From Microbacterium hydrothermale (GTDB lineage Bacteria > Actinomycetota > Actinomycetes > Actinomycetales > Microbacteriaceae): a stretch of DNA of 64,000 nucleotides. Shown here piece after piece: positions 1 to 8,499 of the stretch (its first letter is position 1; each line of letters starts with the position of its first letter). The notes below the pieces were generated by a model. That model was not told where the DNA came from, did no database searches, and saw nothing but the letters and a program-made list of their open reading frames with translations. A program made the translations under genes and the position numbers. The DNA lies in assembly GCF_004854025.1 (NCBI RefSeq), contig NZ_STGM01000001.1:248001-312000 (forward strand), given 5' to 3'.

Positions 1-159
1 GTCGACGAGCTGGGCCTGAAGCCCCGCGTGGCGTACGGTCCTCCGCGTGTCGCGCTGACCGGGCGGCGCGTGTCTCCGCCGCTGTTCGAGTCGATGGAGC
101 TGCTCGGCAAGACCGAGACGCTGCGTCGTCTGGACGCGCTCGTGCAGCACCTGGGCTGA
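1..159 (+). CDS. gltX: glutamyl-tRNA synthetase, C-terminal end (partial)
   Basis: Only the last 52 codons lie in the window; the gene starts upstream. The residues resemble the C-terminal anticodon-binding domain of class I glutamyl-tRNA synthetase, including a stretch reading [19 protein letters not shown] that matches the family's usual tail. The enzyme charges tRNA-Glu with glutamate in the cytoplasm, and in actinobacteria it commonly also mischarges tRNA-Gln for later amidation. A tRNA-Gln gene follows about 100 bases downstream, a frequent neighbour. The stop is TGA. The call rests on a short fragment. Confidence 0.85.
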   Translation, partial: VDELGLKPRVAYGPPRVALTGRRVSPPLFESMELLGKTETLRRLDALVQHLG

Positions 160-198
160 GCGTCTTCGTCGGCGCGACGCGCGCGGGCGAGGCGGGAT

Positions 199-227
199 TT
201 GGCAGGGGAGCGGCTCTCACGTAAGCT
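199..227 (+). promoter_or_regulatory. likely promoter of tRNA-Gln
   Basis: TTGGCA (199-204) and TAAGCT (222-227) are separated by 17 bases, the optimal spacing for the housekeeping sigma factor. The mature tRNA begins 32 bases after the -10 box, leaving room for a short 5' precursor. Confidence 0.6.
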
Positions 228-259
228 TGATCCTCGGCACGAGTTACGGCTCAGCGCCT

Positions 260-331
260 TGGGGTATGGTGTAATTGGCAACACGGCGGTTTCTGGTTCC
301 GTTGTTCTTGGTTCGAGTCCAGGTACCCCAG
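260..331 (+). tRNA. tRNA-Gln (CTG anticodon)
   Basis: The sequence folds as a cloverleaf. The acceptor arm TGGGGTA pairs with TACCCCA, the T arm is CTTGG/CCAGG around TTCGAGT, and the anticodon loop is TTCTGGT with anticodon CTG, which reads the glutamine codon CAG. The discriminator is G. The 3' CCA is not encoded (the DNA continues CAC), so it must be added enzymatically. An intrinsic terminator follows directly. Confidence 0.93.
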
Positions 332-340
332 CACGAAGAA

Positions 341-384
341 AGCCCCGGTCATCGCGAAATAGCGAGAGCCGGGGCTTCTTCTTT
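341..384 (+). terminator. intrinsic terminator after tRNA-Gln
   Basis: AGCCCCGG (341-348) pairs with CCGGGGCT (369-376), with a further TCGC/GCGA pairing inside, followed by the T-rich stretch TCTTCTTT. This is a standard Rho-independent terminator for the tRNA transcript. Confidence 0.85.
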
Positions 385-541
385 GCCCTGGCGGCGACGA
401 CCCCGGCGCGGGGCGGCGCCGCACGACCGCGCGCGAGCTCGACGGTTTCGATGACCTGCCCCGGTGACCGCGGACGCAGCGGGTGAGGGCGAGGGTGACA
501 CCGCGCGCGTCCTCTGGGGTGAGCGGCGTACTGTCTCGCGC

Positions 542-1611
542 GTGCGTGCCCGTTCCCTCTTCCTCGCCCTCGTCGTCGTCTCTCTCGCCCTCGCGGGTTG
601 CGTCGGACCGGCCGCCTCCGCCGACGGCGCCGGGGGTCTCGTGACCGCCGCCCGCGATGGGGGATCCGCGGGCGCGGCGACGATCGCGGCGGCGGGCACG
701 TCGGGCGCCCCGGGCGCTGCGGGCACATCGGGCGCTGCGGGCACATCGGGCGCTGCGGGCGCCTCGGGCGCTGCGGGCACCTCGGGCTGCGGAGCGGATG
801 CCTCCCCGCCGGGTCGAGCTCGACGCGGTCGGTGAGCGTCGCGGGCGTCACGCGCACGGAGCAGCTGCACGTGCCGAACGGATACGACGGTTCGACCCCG
901 ACGCCCGTCATCCTGGCCTTCGTCGGTCACGGCACGTCGACGCAGAAGCTCGAGGGCTCCAGCGGGCTGGACGACGGCGACGCGATCGTGCTCTACCCGC
1001 AACCCGCCGGGAGTGCCCCGCAGAACGGATGGGAGGGCGCCCCCTACGCGTCGGGACAGGACGACGTCGCTTTCGTCGGCGCGCTGCTGGACGACCTCGA
1101 GGCCCACCTCTGCGTCGACACCGCCCGCGTGTTCGCCGCGGGCATCTCCAACGGCGGCGGCTTCGTCTCGCTCCTGTCATGCCGGCTGCCCGCGCGCATC
1201 GCGGCGTTCGCGGTCGTGTCGGGCGCGATCTACCCCGCGGACGACCCCGCCTGCGCGAGCGTCCCCGCCGTGCCGGTGGTCGAATTCCACGGCACCGCCG
1301 ACCCGGTCATCCCGTACGACGGCGGCACCAGTCACGCGGCCGCCCTCGAACCGGTCACGCAGTGGCTCGACGAACAGGCGCAACGAAGCGGGTGCGCCTC
1401 ATCCCCGACGCGGACCGCGATCGGATCCGACGTCACGGAACAGCAGTGGTGCGGATGCCAGGGGCGCGGCGCACTCACGCACTATCGCATCGAGGGCGGT
1501 GGGCACACCTGGCCGGGCGCCACGGCGACGAGCGGACCGGGCGCCACGACGCAGACGATCTCGGCCACCCGGATCATCGAGGACTTCTTCGCGGCGCACC
1601 CGCTGTCGTGA
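542..1611 (+). pseudogene. frame-shifted lipoprotein esterase (PHB depolymerase/feruloyl esterase-like) with a collagen-like linker
   Basis: The N-terminal frame starts at GTG 542 with a lipoprotein signal (basic start, hydrophobic stretch, lipobox LALAGC). It continues through ten Gly-X-Y triplets and stops at 835. The esterase domain lies in the next frame, from about 800 to 1611. It has the nucleophile motif GISNGG, a late HGTADPVIPYDGG segment and a GGHTWPG histidine motif, as in the LpqC/PHB-depolymerase family. One extra base in the CCCC run near 803-807 would join the two frames. It is either a truly broken gene or a sequencing error in a C homopolymer. If repaired, it would be a membrane-anchored, surface-exposed esterase on a collagen-like stalk. 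A TACTGT hexamer ends 7 bases before the GTG. Confidence 0.75.
713..784 (+). repeat. four 18-bp tandem repeats encoding collagen-like Gly-X-Y
   Basis: The unit GGCGCTGCGGGCACATCG starts at 713, 731, 749 and 767, with small changes in copies 3 and 4. In the lipoprotein frame each copy reads GAAGTS or GAAGAS, so glycine falls at every third residue. Copy-number change would alter stalk length but not the reading frame. Confidence 0.9.
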
Positions 1612-1687
1612 GGGCGGCGGGGAGCCGGGGGAGCCGCGTCCGACGGGTTCACAGCCCACGCCGAAGCGCGGACGCGACACTGGGCCC

Positions 1688-1897
1688 ATGGGACTCTTCG
1701 TTCAGCGACCCGAGGAACCGAGCGAGTGGGCGGGCCTGCCCGGCGAACCCGTGCGCGCGCGCACGGCGGCCGAGATGCTGCCCGACGACGACCAGCCCGA
1801 CGCCTCGCCCGCCGCGCTGCTCGGACTCGTCGACGGCTCGGTCGCCTCGATCGAGGTGCCGATCCCCTCGCCGAGCGAGACCGGCGAGACCGACTGA
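1688..1897 (+). CDS. conserved small acidic protein, unknown function
   Basis: This 69-residue soluble acidic protein begins MGLFVQRPEEPSEWAGLPGE. It has no signal peptide, membrane segment or cysteine. Composition and codon use match the neighbours, so it is probably real. I recall similar short proteins in Microbacteriaceae but cannot name a domain. The ATG at 1688 follows a weak GACACT hexamer by six bases and no clear ribosome site is visible, so translation may be leaderless. It stands alone between the broken esterase and a lipoprotein gene. Confidence 0.65.
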   Translation: MGLFVQRPEEPSEWAGLPGEPVRARTAAEMLPDDDQPDASPAALLGLVDGSVASIEVPIPSPSETGETD

Positions 1898-1960
1898 CCC
1901 TCGGGCGTGCGGGGCGGAGGCCCCGCGTGCTCCGTTCCGATCCGCGTGAAGAAGGTCACC

Positions 1961-2380
1961 GTGAAGCGTTCCGCCCTCGTCGTCGCCGCGGTCGCGCTGC
2001 CCCTCGCTCTCGCGGGCTGCGCGCCAGCGGCATCCGATCCCGCTCCCGTCCAGCCGGCACCCGTCACCGCGGCGCCGTCGAGCACCCCGGACCAGCAGGT
2101 GCTCGCCCCCGACGTCGTCTCGCCCGCGACCCTCGCCGGAACCGAGGTGACCGTCGCGATCGGGGGAGCGCTCGTGCTCGACGTCCCCGACGGGACCGAG
2201 GCGGAGTGGACGGGCTCGACGTCCGACCTCTCGATCGCCGAGTTCTCGGCGGGTGGCCCGTCGGAGGGAGCCGTGTTCCGGCCCGGGTTTCAGGTGCGCG
2301 CCGTCGGCACGACGGCGGCCACCGTGACGGGCCCCGACGGGAAGAGCGTCGCCTTCACGATTTCGGTGGTCGCGCCCTAG
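1961..2380 (+). CDS. small secreted lipoprotein, unknown function
   Basis: The protein (139 residues) starts VKRSALVV and carries a clear lipoprotein signal ending LALAGC, so the mature part is anchored by a lipidated cysteine outside the membrane. A Pro/Ala-rich linker follows, then a domain of roughly 85 residues rich in beta-branched residues that resembles an Ig-like or protease-inhibitor-like sandwich. I cannot assign a family with confidence. GTG 1961 is preferred because AAGAAGG lies five bases upstream. An in-frame GTG at 1946 is the alternative and would lengthen the basic N-region. Confidence 0.7.
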   Translation: MKRSALVVAAVALPLALAGCAPAASDPAPVQPAPVTAAPSSTPDQQVLAPDVVSPATLAGTEVTVAIGGALVLDVPDGTEAEWTGSTSDLSIAEFSAGGPSEGAVFRPGFQVRAVGTTAATVTGPDGKSVAFTISVVAP

Positions 2381-2440
2381 GGGAGCGCTGACGGGAGGCG
2401 GGGTCGCGGCGCGCGAGGCGCGGCGGTCCCGTCTCTTGCC

Positions 2441-2485
2441 ATGTGCCCACATTCTGTTGCTCTATGTGGCTTCATGTTGTACTGT
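2441..2485 (+). promoter_or_regulatory. fructose operon promoter with an upstream inverted repeat
   Basis: TTGCTC (2457-2462) and TACTGT (2480-2485) are 17 bases apart. Directly upstream, ATGTG-CC-CACAT (2441-2452) is an inverted repeat, and ATGTGG recurs inside the spacer. Since the first gene encodes a DeoR-type regulator, these ATGTG elements are candidate operator half-sites for autoregulation relieved by fructose-1-phosphate. This is inference from position. Confidence 0.5.
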
Positions 2486-2509
2486 GTGGGAATCTTCGAA
2501 GGAGATCCC

Positions 2510-3295
2510 GTGTACGCAATGGAGCGCCAGAAGCTCATCGAGCGCGAACTGCGCGATGTCGGACGTGTCAGCGTCGTCGATCTCGCCCGTCGCTTCGACG
2601 TGACGACCGAGACGGTTCGTCGCGACCTCGATCGCCTCGAGAGCCTGGGCTCCCTTCGCCGCGTGCACGGCGGCGCCGTCGACATTGGTCGCGCCAGCAC
2701 CGCGGAATCCCCCCTCACGGAGCGTCGCGAGCGACACGGCGACGCGAAGCGCGCGATCGCCGCCGCCGCGGTGGACCTGCTCGGCCCCGACTTCCGCGGA
2801 TCGGTCTTCCTCGACGCGGGGACGACGCCGGCGGCGGTGGCCGCCCTGCTGCCCGACGCGCTGGGCGCGGGCATCGGCGGGGTCGAGGTCGTCACCCACT
2901 CGCTCGAGGCCGCCCACGTGCTCTCCGCCGACGATCGCCTGTCGCTCACCACCATCGGCGGACGCGTCCGCGGCGTCACCGCCGCCGCCGTCGGCGCGCA
3001 CACCGTGCGCACCATCGGTCAGCTGCGTCCCGACCTCGCCTTCGTCGGCACCAACGGCCTCAGCGCCGGGTTCGGCCTCAGCACGCCCGATCCCGACGAA
3101 GCAGCCGTCAAGGCCGCCATCATCCAATCGGCCCGACGCGTCGTCCTCGTCGCGGACGCGGCCAAGTTCGGAGAGGAACTGCTCGTGCGCTTCGCCCAGC
3201 TCGACGAGATCGATGTTCTCGTGACCGATGCGGCTCCGCCCGCCGACCTGGCCGAGGCCCTCGCCGACGCCGATGTCGAGGTGCGTGTCGCATGA
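2510..3295 (+). CDS. DeoR-family regulator of the fructose operon
   Basis: The 261-residue protein has an N-terminal DeoR helix-turn-helix (about residues 4-58, recognition helix around TETVRRDLDRLE) and a C-terminal DeoR sensor domain with the family motifs DAGTT, VTHS and TNG near the middle and end. These regulators are usually repressors that bind sugar phosphates. GTG 2510 is chosen because AAGGAG lies about five bases upstream; ATG 2519 is the alternative. The gene overlaps fruK by four bases (ATGA), so translation is coupled. By position it probably controls fruK, fruA and ptsH. Confidence 0.88.
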   Translation: MYAMERQKLIERELRDVGRVSVVDLARRFDVTTETVRRDLDRLESLGSLRRVHGGAVDIGRASTAESPLTERRERHGDAKRAIAAAAVDLLGPDFRGSVFLDAGTTPAAVAALLPDALGAGIGGVEVVTHSLEAAHVLSADDRLSLTTIGGRVRGVTAAAVGAHTVRTIGQLRPDLAFVGTNGLSAGFGLSTPDPDEAAVKAAIIQSARRVVLVADAAKFGEELLVRFAQLDEIDVLVTDAAPPADLAEALADADVEVRVA

Positions 3296-4257
3296 TCGTC
3301 ACCCTGACCGCCAACCCCTCCGCCGATCGCGCGGTGGTGCTCTCCGAGGCTCTGCAGCCCGGCGAGGTGCAGCGCGCGCTGTCGTCGCGAGAAGACGCCG
3401 GAGGCAAGGGCGTCAACGTCGCCCGCGTCGTCTCGGCGGCCGGGGCTCCCGCCCGCGCCGTCGTGCCCGTGAACGCCCACGACCCGTACCGGCTGCTGCT
3501 GGAAGACACCGGCATCGCGCTCGACCTCGTCGAGGTGGCGGGCCGCGCCCGCGCGAACCTGACCATCACCGACCCGAGCGGCGAGACGACCAAGCTCAAC
3601 CTCCCCGGTGCCACGCTCGACGCCGCCGAGGCGGCCGCCCTCACCGCGGGCGTCGTCGCGGCCGCCGAGGGCGCGACCTGGCTGGTGCTGGCCGGATCGC
3701 TCCCGCCCGGTGTCCCGGCGACGTTCTACGCCGACCTCATCGCCGCCGTCCGCGATCGCTGGGGCTCGAAGGCCCCGCTCGTCGCGGTCGACGCCTCGGG
3801 CGAGGCCCTCGCGGCGGTCGTCGAGACCGCTCGTCCCGACCTCATCAAGCCCAACCACGAGGAGCTCGCCGAGCTCGTCGGCGAGGATGCCGCGGGCGAC
3901 GCCGACGTGCTCGCCGAGGCGACGCGACGAGCCACGGCCCTCGTGCCCGGGCGCCTGGCATCCGCTCTCGTGACCCTCGGTGCCGACGGAGCGCTGCTCT
4001 TCACGGCCGAGGGCGCCTGGCGCGGACGCGCCCCCCAGATCCAGGTCGCCAGCACGGTCGGGGCGGGCGACAGCTCGCTCGCCGGCTACCTGCTGGCCGA
4101 TCTCGACGGGGCCTCGGCCCCCGACCGCCTCGCGCGCAGCATCGCCTACGGCGCCGCTGCCGCGACCCTGCCGGGGACGCAAGCCCCCACTCCGGCCGAT
4201 CTGCCCCCGGGCCCGATCGCCGTTTCCGCCTTCGCCACCCCTCTCGCAACATCCTGA
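3292..4257 (+). CDS. fruK: 1-phosphofructokinase
   Basis: The 321-residue PfkB-family sugar kinase converts fructose-1-phosphate, delivered by the PTS, to fructose-1,6-bisphosphate in the cytoplasm. The first PfkB signature is visible as GGKGVNVARV (about residues 38-47), and the ATP/anion-hole signature as TVGAGDSSLAGYL near residue 250. The N-terminal MIVTLTANPSADR is typical of FruK/LacC. The start ATG overlaps the regulator's stop codon. fruA begins 19 bases after the stop, so one transcript is likely. Confidence 0.93.
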   Translation: MIVTLTANPSADRAVVLSEALQPGEVQRALSSREDAGGKGVNVARVVSAAGAPARAVVPVNAHDPYRLLLEDTGIALDLVEVAGRARANLTITDPSGETTKLNLPGATLDAAEAAALTAGVVAAAEGATWLVLAGSLPPGVPATFYADLIAAVRDRWGSKAPLVAVDASGEALAAVVETARPDLIKPNHEELAELVGEDAAGDADVLAEATRRATALVPGRLASALVTLGADGALLFTAEGAWRGRAPQIQVASTVGAGDSSLAGYLLADLDGASAPDRLARSIAYGAAAATLPGTQAPTPADLPPGPIAVSAFATPLATS

Positions 4258-4276
4258 CCACGAAAGGTCACTGACA

Positions 4277-6343
4277 ATGTCCGACATCATCACTCCGGAG
4301 CTCGTCACCCTCGACGCGCCCCTGGGCACCGACAAGCAGTCGGTGATCCGCGCCCTCGCCGAGCGCGTCGTCGCGCAGGGCCGCGCGACGAGCGCCCAGG
4401 AACTCTTCGACGACGCGTGGGCCCGCGAACAGAAGGACGAGACCGGCCTGCCCGGCGGCATCGGCATCCCGCACGCGCGCAGCGCGTCGGTGACCGAGCC
4501 GACCCTCGCCTTCGCCCGCCTCACTCCGGGCGTCGACTTCGGCGCTCCCGACGGTCCCGCCGACATCGTGTTCCTCATCGCCGCCCCCGCGGGTGCCGAC
4601 GAGGCCCACCTCGCGGTGCTGTCGCAGCTGGCCCGCAGCCTGATGAACGATCAGTTCATGTCTGGCCTTCGCGCGGCCTCGACCCCCGCCGACGCGGTGC
4701 GCATCATCACGGATGCCGTCTCCCCGGCGCCCGCGCCCGTTTCGACCGCCGCTGCCGAGGCCCCGGCCGCCACCCGTGCCGAGGCGCGCACCGCCACCGC
4801 CACGAAGACGAAGAAGATCGTCGCCGTCACCGCGTGCGCGACCGGCATCGCCCACACCTTCATGGCCGCCGACGCGCTCACCGCCGCCGGGGCCGAGACC
4901 GAGGGCGTCGACCTCATCGTCGAGCCGCAGGGGTCGAGCGGCTACAAGGCCCTCCCGCAGAGCGTGATCGACGACGCCGACGCCGTGATCTTCGCGGTCG
5001 ACGTCGACGTGCGCGAGCCGCAGCGCTTCGCGGGTAAGCCCGTCGTGCGCGCCGGAGTCAAGCGCGGCATCGAGCAGCCGAAGCAGCTCATCGCCGAGGC
5101 CCTCGCCGCCAGCGAGAACCCGAACGCCGCCCGTGTGCAGGGCGGTGCCGCGGCGGCATCCGCCTCGGACGCCCCCGTGGTGCAGCAGTCGGTCGGCCGT
5201 CGCATCCAGCGCTGGCTGCTCACCGGTGTGAGCTACATGATCCCGTTCGTCGCCGGTGGCGGTCTGCTGATCGCGCTCGGCTTCCTGCTCGGCGGCTACC
5301 AGGTCACCAAGGATGCCGCGAACATCATCATCCAGAACTCGCTGTGGGACCTCCCCACCGAGAACCTGACCTCGCCGCTCGGCCCGATCGGCCAGTACCT
5401 CGGCTCGGTCGCCTTCATGATCGGTGCGACGTCAATGGGCTTCATCGTCGCCGTGCTCGCGGGCTTCATCGCCTACGCGATCGCCGACCGCCCCGGCATC
5501 GCGCCCGGCTTCGTCGCCGGTGCCGTCGCGGTGCTCATGAACGCCGGCTTCATCGGCGGAATCATCGGCGGTCTGCTCGCCGGTTTCATCGCCTGGTGGC
5601 TCGGTCGCTTCGACGCCCCCCGCTGGCTGCGCGGACTCATGCCCGTCGTCATCGTTCCCTTCCTGGGCTCGATCTTCGCGTCGGGGTTGATGATCCTGTT
5701 CCTCGGGCGCCCGATCGCCGCGCTCATGGCGGCGCTCACCGATGGCCTCACGGGCCTCGCCTCCAGCGGTGCCGGCGCGATCGTCCTCGGCGTCATCCTC
5801 GGTCTCATGATGTGCTTCGACCTCGGCGGCCCGGTCAACAAGGTCGCCTACGTCTTCGCGACGACGGGCCTCGCCGCGGCGAGCCAGACGAACACCGCTC
5901 CCTACCTGATCATGGCTGCGGTCATGGCCGCCGGTATGGTCCCGCCGCTGGCGATGGCCCTCGCCTCGACGATCCTCGCTCGCGGCAAGTTCACCCCGGT
6001 CGAGCGCGAGAACGGTGCCGCCGCGTGGCTGCTGGGCGCCTCGTTCATCTCCGAGGGTGCGATCCCGTTCGCCGCGGCCGACCCGCTGCGCGTCATCCCC
6101 GCCTCGATGGTGGGCGGCGCGATCACCGGTGGACTCAGCATGCTCATCGGCGTGCAGTCCTACGCTCCGCACGGCGGCATCTTCGTGCTGTTCGCGATCA
6201 ACCCCGTGTGGGGTTTCCCCCTCGCGATCATTGTGGGTACGGTCGTGACGGCGCTGATCGTCGTCGCCCTCAAGGGCATCGGCCGGAGCACCAAGGACGC
6301 CGCCGTCACCGAGGCCGCTCCCGTGGCCACGGTCGCCGCGTAA
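4277..6343 (+). CDS. fruA: PTS fructose transporter, fused EIIA-EIIB-EIIC
   Basis: One 688-residue polypeptide imports fructose and phosphorylates it to fructose-1-phosphate. Domains in order: EIIA-Fru (about 5-150, phosphorylated histidine at 66 in GIPHARS), an Ala/Pro-rich linker, EIIB-Fru (about 178-280, phosphocysteine at 187 in TACATGIAHT), and EIIC with eight or more membrane segments (about 306-675). The A-B-C order is the usual actinobacterial FruA layout. AAAGG lies upstream of the ATG. The phosphate donor HPr is the next gene. Enzyme I is not in the window. Confidence 0.95.
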   Translation: MSDIITPELVTLDAPLGTDKQSVIRALAERVVAQGRATSAQELFDDAWAREQKDETGLPGGIGIPHARSASVTEPTLAFARLTPGVDFGAPDGPADIVFLIAAPAGADEAHLAVLSQLARSLMNDQFMSGLRAASTPADAVRIITDAVSPAPAPVSTAAAEAPAATRAEARTATATKTKKIVAVTACATGIAHTFMAADALTAAGAETEGVDLIVEPQGSSGYKALPQSVIDDADAVIFAVDVDVREPQRFAGKPVVRAGVKRGIEQPKQLIAEALAASENPNAARVQGGAAAASASDAPVVQQSVGRRIQRWLLTGVSYMIPFVAGGGLLIALGFLLGGYQVTKDAANIIIQNSLWDLPTENLTSPLGPIGQYLGSVAFMIGATSMGFIVAVLAGFIAYAIADRPGIAPGFVAGAVAVLMNAGFIGGIIGGLLAGFIAWWLGRFDAPRWLRGLMPVVIVPFLGSIFASGLMILFLGRPIAALMAALTDGLTGLASSGAGAIVLGVILGLMMCFDLGGPVNKVAYVFATTGLAAASQTNTAPYLIMAAVMAAGMVPPLAMALASTILARGKFTPVERENGAAAWLLGASFISEGAIPFAAADPLRVIPASMVGGAITGGLSMLIGVQSYAPHGGIFVLFAINPVWGFPLAIIVGTVVTALIVVALKGIGRSTKDAAVTEAAPVATVAA

Positions 6344-6372
6344 ACACCCCCGTCGAATCGGAAGGATTCACC

Positions 6373-6642
6373 ATGGCAGAACGTCAGGCCACCATCGCCA
6401 GCGCCTCGGGCCTCCACGCCCGCCCCGCGAAGCTCTTCGTGCAGGCCGTGCAGGAGAAGAAGGTCCCCGTCACGATCGCGGCCCAGGGCGGCCCCGACCT
6501 CAACGCCGGCAGCATCCTGTCGCTCATGGGCCTGGGCGCCGGTCACGGCACCGTCGTGACGCTCAAGGCCGAGGGTGAGGGCGCCGAGCAGGCGCTCGAC
6601 GAGCTCGTCGCTCTGCTCGAGACCGACCTCGACGCGCAGTAA
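6373..6642 (+). CDS. ptsH: PTS phosphocarrier protein HPr
   Basis: The 89-residue protein carries phosphate from enzyme I to the EIIA domain of FruA. The active-site histidine is residue 15 in SGLHARPA. A serine at position 47 in the NAGSILSLMGLGA segment corresponds to the regulatory Ser46 of low-GC HPr, although I cannot tell whether HPr kinase exists here. GGAAGG sits about eight bases before the ATG. The gene is last in the fructose operon and is followed by a strong hairpin. A single general HPr inside a sugar operon is common in actinobacteria. Confidence 0.95.
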   Translation: MAERQATIASASGLHARPAKLFVQAVQEKKVPVTIAAQGGPDLNAGSILSLMGLGAGHGTVVTLKAEGEGAEQALDELVALLETDLDAQ

Positions 6643-6656
6643 GCACTGATTCTCAG

Positions 6657-6704
6657 AACACCGGATGCCACGGGCCCCAGGGCTCGTGGCATCCGGTGTT
6701 TCCG
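6657..6704 (+). terminator. hairpin between ptsH and a convergent gene, built on a GGATGCC pair
   Basis: AACACCGGATGCCACG (6657-6672) pairs perfectly over 16 bp with CGTGGCATCCGGTGTT (6685-6700) around a 12-base loop. The arms hold GGATGCC and GGCATCC. It sits between converging genes and could end transcription from both sides. There is no long T-run beyond the GTGTT end. Confidence 0.75.
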
Positions 6705-6720
6705 GGACTGACGCGACCGG

Positions 6721-7659
6721 TCAGTCGAACGCGAGCGAGAGGGTGCCGTCCGCGTCGCGCGACACGGTCCCGCTGTAGTGGAACTCGATCGTCGTCGGGG
6801 TTCCGTCCTTCGTCGCAGCGAGCGAGCCCGTTCCTGAGTCGAATCGCCAGGACTCTCCGTCATCGGTGTAGAGACGATCGATGGCGAGGTACCCGTCGCT
6901 CGGGGCGTCCGTCCCCGCGGCGGTGACGCCCTCGAGCGCCGGGGGGCACGACGATCCGGAGAACGCGGCGTCCGCGCATTTCTCGAAAGCCGCGCGGAGC
7001 AGGGGAGTGGCCTTCGATTGCACGAGCGCGAGCTGGTCCTCGGGAACCGCGGGGAGCGAGAGGGGATCGACGTGGAGGCCCGTCGTCGATCCGTCCGGCA
7101 CTTCGTAGAGGAACGATTCGGACCGCTCGAGCACTCCGGTGGGGTCGGAGACCGTCACCTGATACCGACCCGGCCAGGCGGGGCCGTCGACGCGGCCGTC
7201 CGTCACGGGGAGGTCGCAGGCGTCGTCGATCGACATCTGGGCGACCGTCGGGCCGTCGAAGCCGATCGCGAGCCGCCACTCGTCGGGGAAGGCGATGCGC
7301 CACGCGTCCGGCTCGCGCGTGAGGGCGAGGGTGATCGTCGTCGCCGAGGGAGCTTGATAGTCGACTGTCGCCGTCGCCGTGGCTCCGTTCACCTGAAGCT
7401 CCGTCACCTCCGGCGCGGCGATCGCCTTCGAGGTGCTCGAATCCTGGGCGAGAGCGGCACAGATCAATCCGTCGGCGCCGAGCGTCGTCCGCGAGAGCGC
7501 TTCCGAGAACCGCCCATCGGCGACGGCACGCAAGAACGTGTCGACGGTGGTGCGAGCCTCCTCATCGCCGCCGCTCTCCGCAGCAGGCGCCGCGCACCCA
7601 CCGAGCACGGCGACGCCGATGAGGAGCAGCGGCACGATCCGTCGACCCGCGCTGCTCAT
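6721..7659 (-). CDS. secreted lipoprotein, unknown function
   Basis: The 312-residue protein starts MSSAGRR and has a lipoprotein signal with lipobox VLGGC near residue 22. The exported region begins with a segment resembling an NTF2-like fold (TTVDTFLRAVADGRFSEAL), followed by two further sandwich-like stretches. The family is not certain; a membrane-anchored solute- or peptidoglycan-associated protein is possible. It is read toward the ptsH hairpin and appears to be a single gene. The MBL hydrolase gene behind it ends 60 bases upstream on the same strand. Confidence 0.72.
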   Translation of the reverse strand: MSSAGRRIVPLLLIGVAVLGGCAAPAAESGGDEEARTTVDTFLRAVADGRFSEALSRTTLGADGLICAALAQDSSTSKAIAAPEVTELQVNGATATATVDYQAPSATTITLALTREPDAWRIAFPDEWRLAIGFDGPTVAQMSIDDACDLPVTDGRVDGPAWPGRYQVTVSDPTGVLERSESFLYEVPDGSTTGLHVDPLSLPAVPEDQLALVQSKATPLLRAAFEKCADAAFSGSSCPPALEGVTAAGTDAPSDGYLAIDRLYTDDGESWRFDSGTGSLAATKDGTPTTIEFHYSGTVSRDADGTLSLAFD

Positions 7660-7719
7660 GGCAGCGCGGCGATCGTCGGCCAGGCGCCCGCAACGAGAAG
7701 AGGCACGGTATCGGCCCGA

Positions 7720-8358
7720 TCAGACCGCGACCGAGTCGCCCGGCTTCAGGTCGACGAAGGAGCCGCCGTTCTGCTCGACGGCCCACGTCAGGCGGGCGTC
7801 GCCCATCTGCTTGCCCGCTACCGACAGCGTCATGTCGTGGGTCGCGAACACGCGCTCGGGCTTGACTGCGAGGACGTAGTCGATCGCGTCTCCGATCTTC
7901 AGCCACGGCGCTCCGACGGGGGCGGCGAGGAGGGACACCTTCTTGTGCTTCGGCACGGCGTAGGAGTCGCCGGGGTAGTAGAGGGCGTCGTTGACGAGGA
8001 CGCCGACGTTGTCGACCACGGGGATCGACTCGTGGATCACCTCGTGGCGGCCACCGAAGAACTCCAGGTGGAACGGACCGAGGTCGAGGCTGTCGCCGGG
8101 GTGCACCACGGTGACGTCGAACCCCGCGGCCGCGTTACGCACGCCCTCGGGGCCGTAGATCGGCACCTCGGGATGAGCCTTCTGCAGACGCGTGAGGTGC
8201 TCGGGGGTCCAGTGGTCGGCGTGCTCGTGAGTGATGACCACACCCACCAGCCCGGTGAGGTCTTCGAGGGGCGAGGTGAAGCTGCCCGGATCGATGACGA
8301 GCGTGTGCCCGCCTTCGACGACGACGAGGGACGCGTGTTCGTGCTTCGTGAGGCGCAT
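7720..8358 (-). CDS. MBL-fold metallo-hydrolase
   Basis: The 212-residue protein has a metallo-beta-lactamase fold. The metal-binding motif THEHADHW lies near residue 55, and further conserved histidines and aspartates follow in FGGRHEVIH, YYPGDSY and FATHDM. It resembles the UlaG-like/YycJ-like cytoplasmic hydrolases; the substrate cannot be told. ATG 8358 (MRLTKHEHA) is chosen because the fold starts there; an open extension runs upstream but would enter the tRNA-Glu gene on the other strand. No signal peptide is present. Confidence 0.85.
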   Translation of the reverse strand: MRLTKHEHASLVVVEGGHTLVIDPGSFTSPLEDLTGLVGVVITHEHADHWTPEHLTRLQKAHPEVPIYGPEGVRNAAAGFDVTVVHPGDSLDLGPFHLEFFGGRHEVIHESIPVVDNVGVLVNDALYYPGDSYAVPKHKKVSLLAAPVGAPWLKIGDAIDYVLAVKPERVFATHDMTLSVAGKQMGDARLTWAVEQNGGSFVDLKPGDSVAV

Positions 8359-8499
8359 GCTCCGAGTCAACTCCCGGCCGGGGGAGAGCGGCAAGTGCTG
8401 GCGCCCGGGGTGAACATCGCCTAACGGGTCTTCCCAGGGCCGCGCGTTCGCGGTACCGTGGCCGGACACGCCCGGGATATCGGTGGCTCGGCCTCGATT

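Noticed and set aside
464-541. Earlier start of the esterase lipoprotein at 464
   Set aside because: It would put 26 acidic residues before the signal peptide and destroy export.
713-784. CRISPR-like repeats
   Set aside because: The 18-bp units are contiguous without spacers and encode Gly-X-Y; no cas genes are present.
790-835. Programmed -1 frameshift in the esterase gene
   Set aside because: There is no slippery heptamer and no downstream pseudoknot. A base lost from a C run is simpler.
3019-4578. A 519-codon minus-strand frame across the DeoR-fruK-fruA region
   Set aside because: It is a shadow of well-supported plus-strand genes, with low-complexity Arg/Gly composition.
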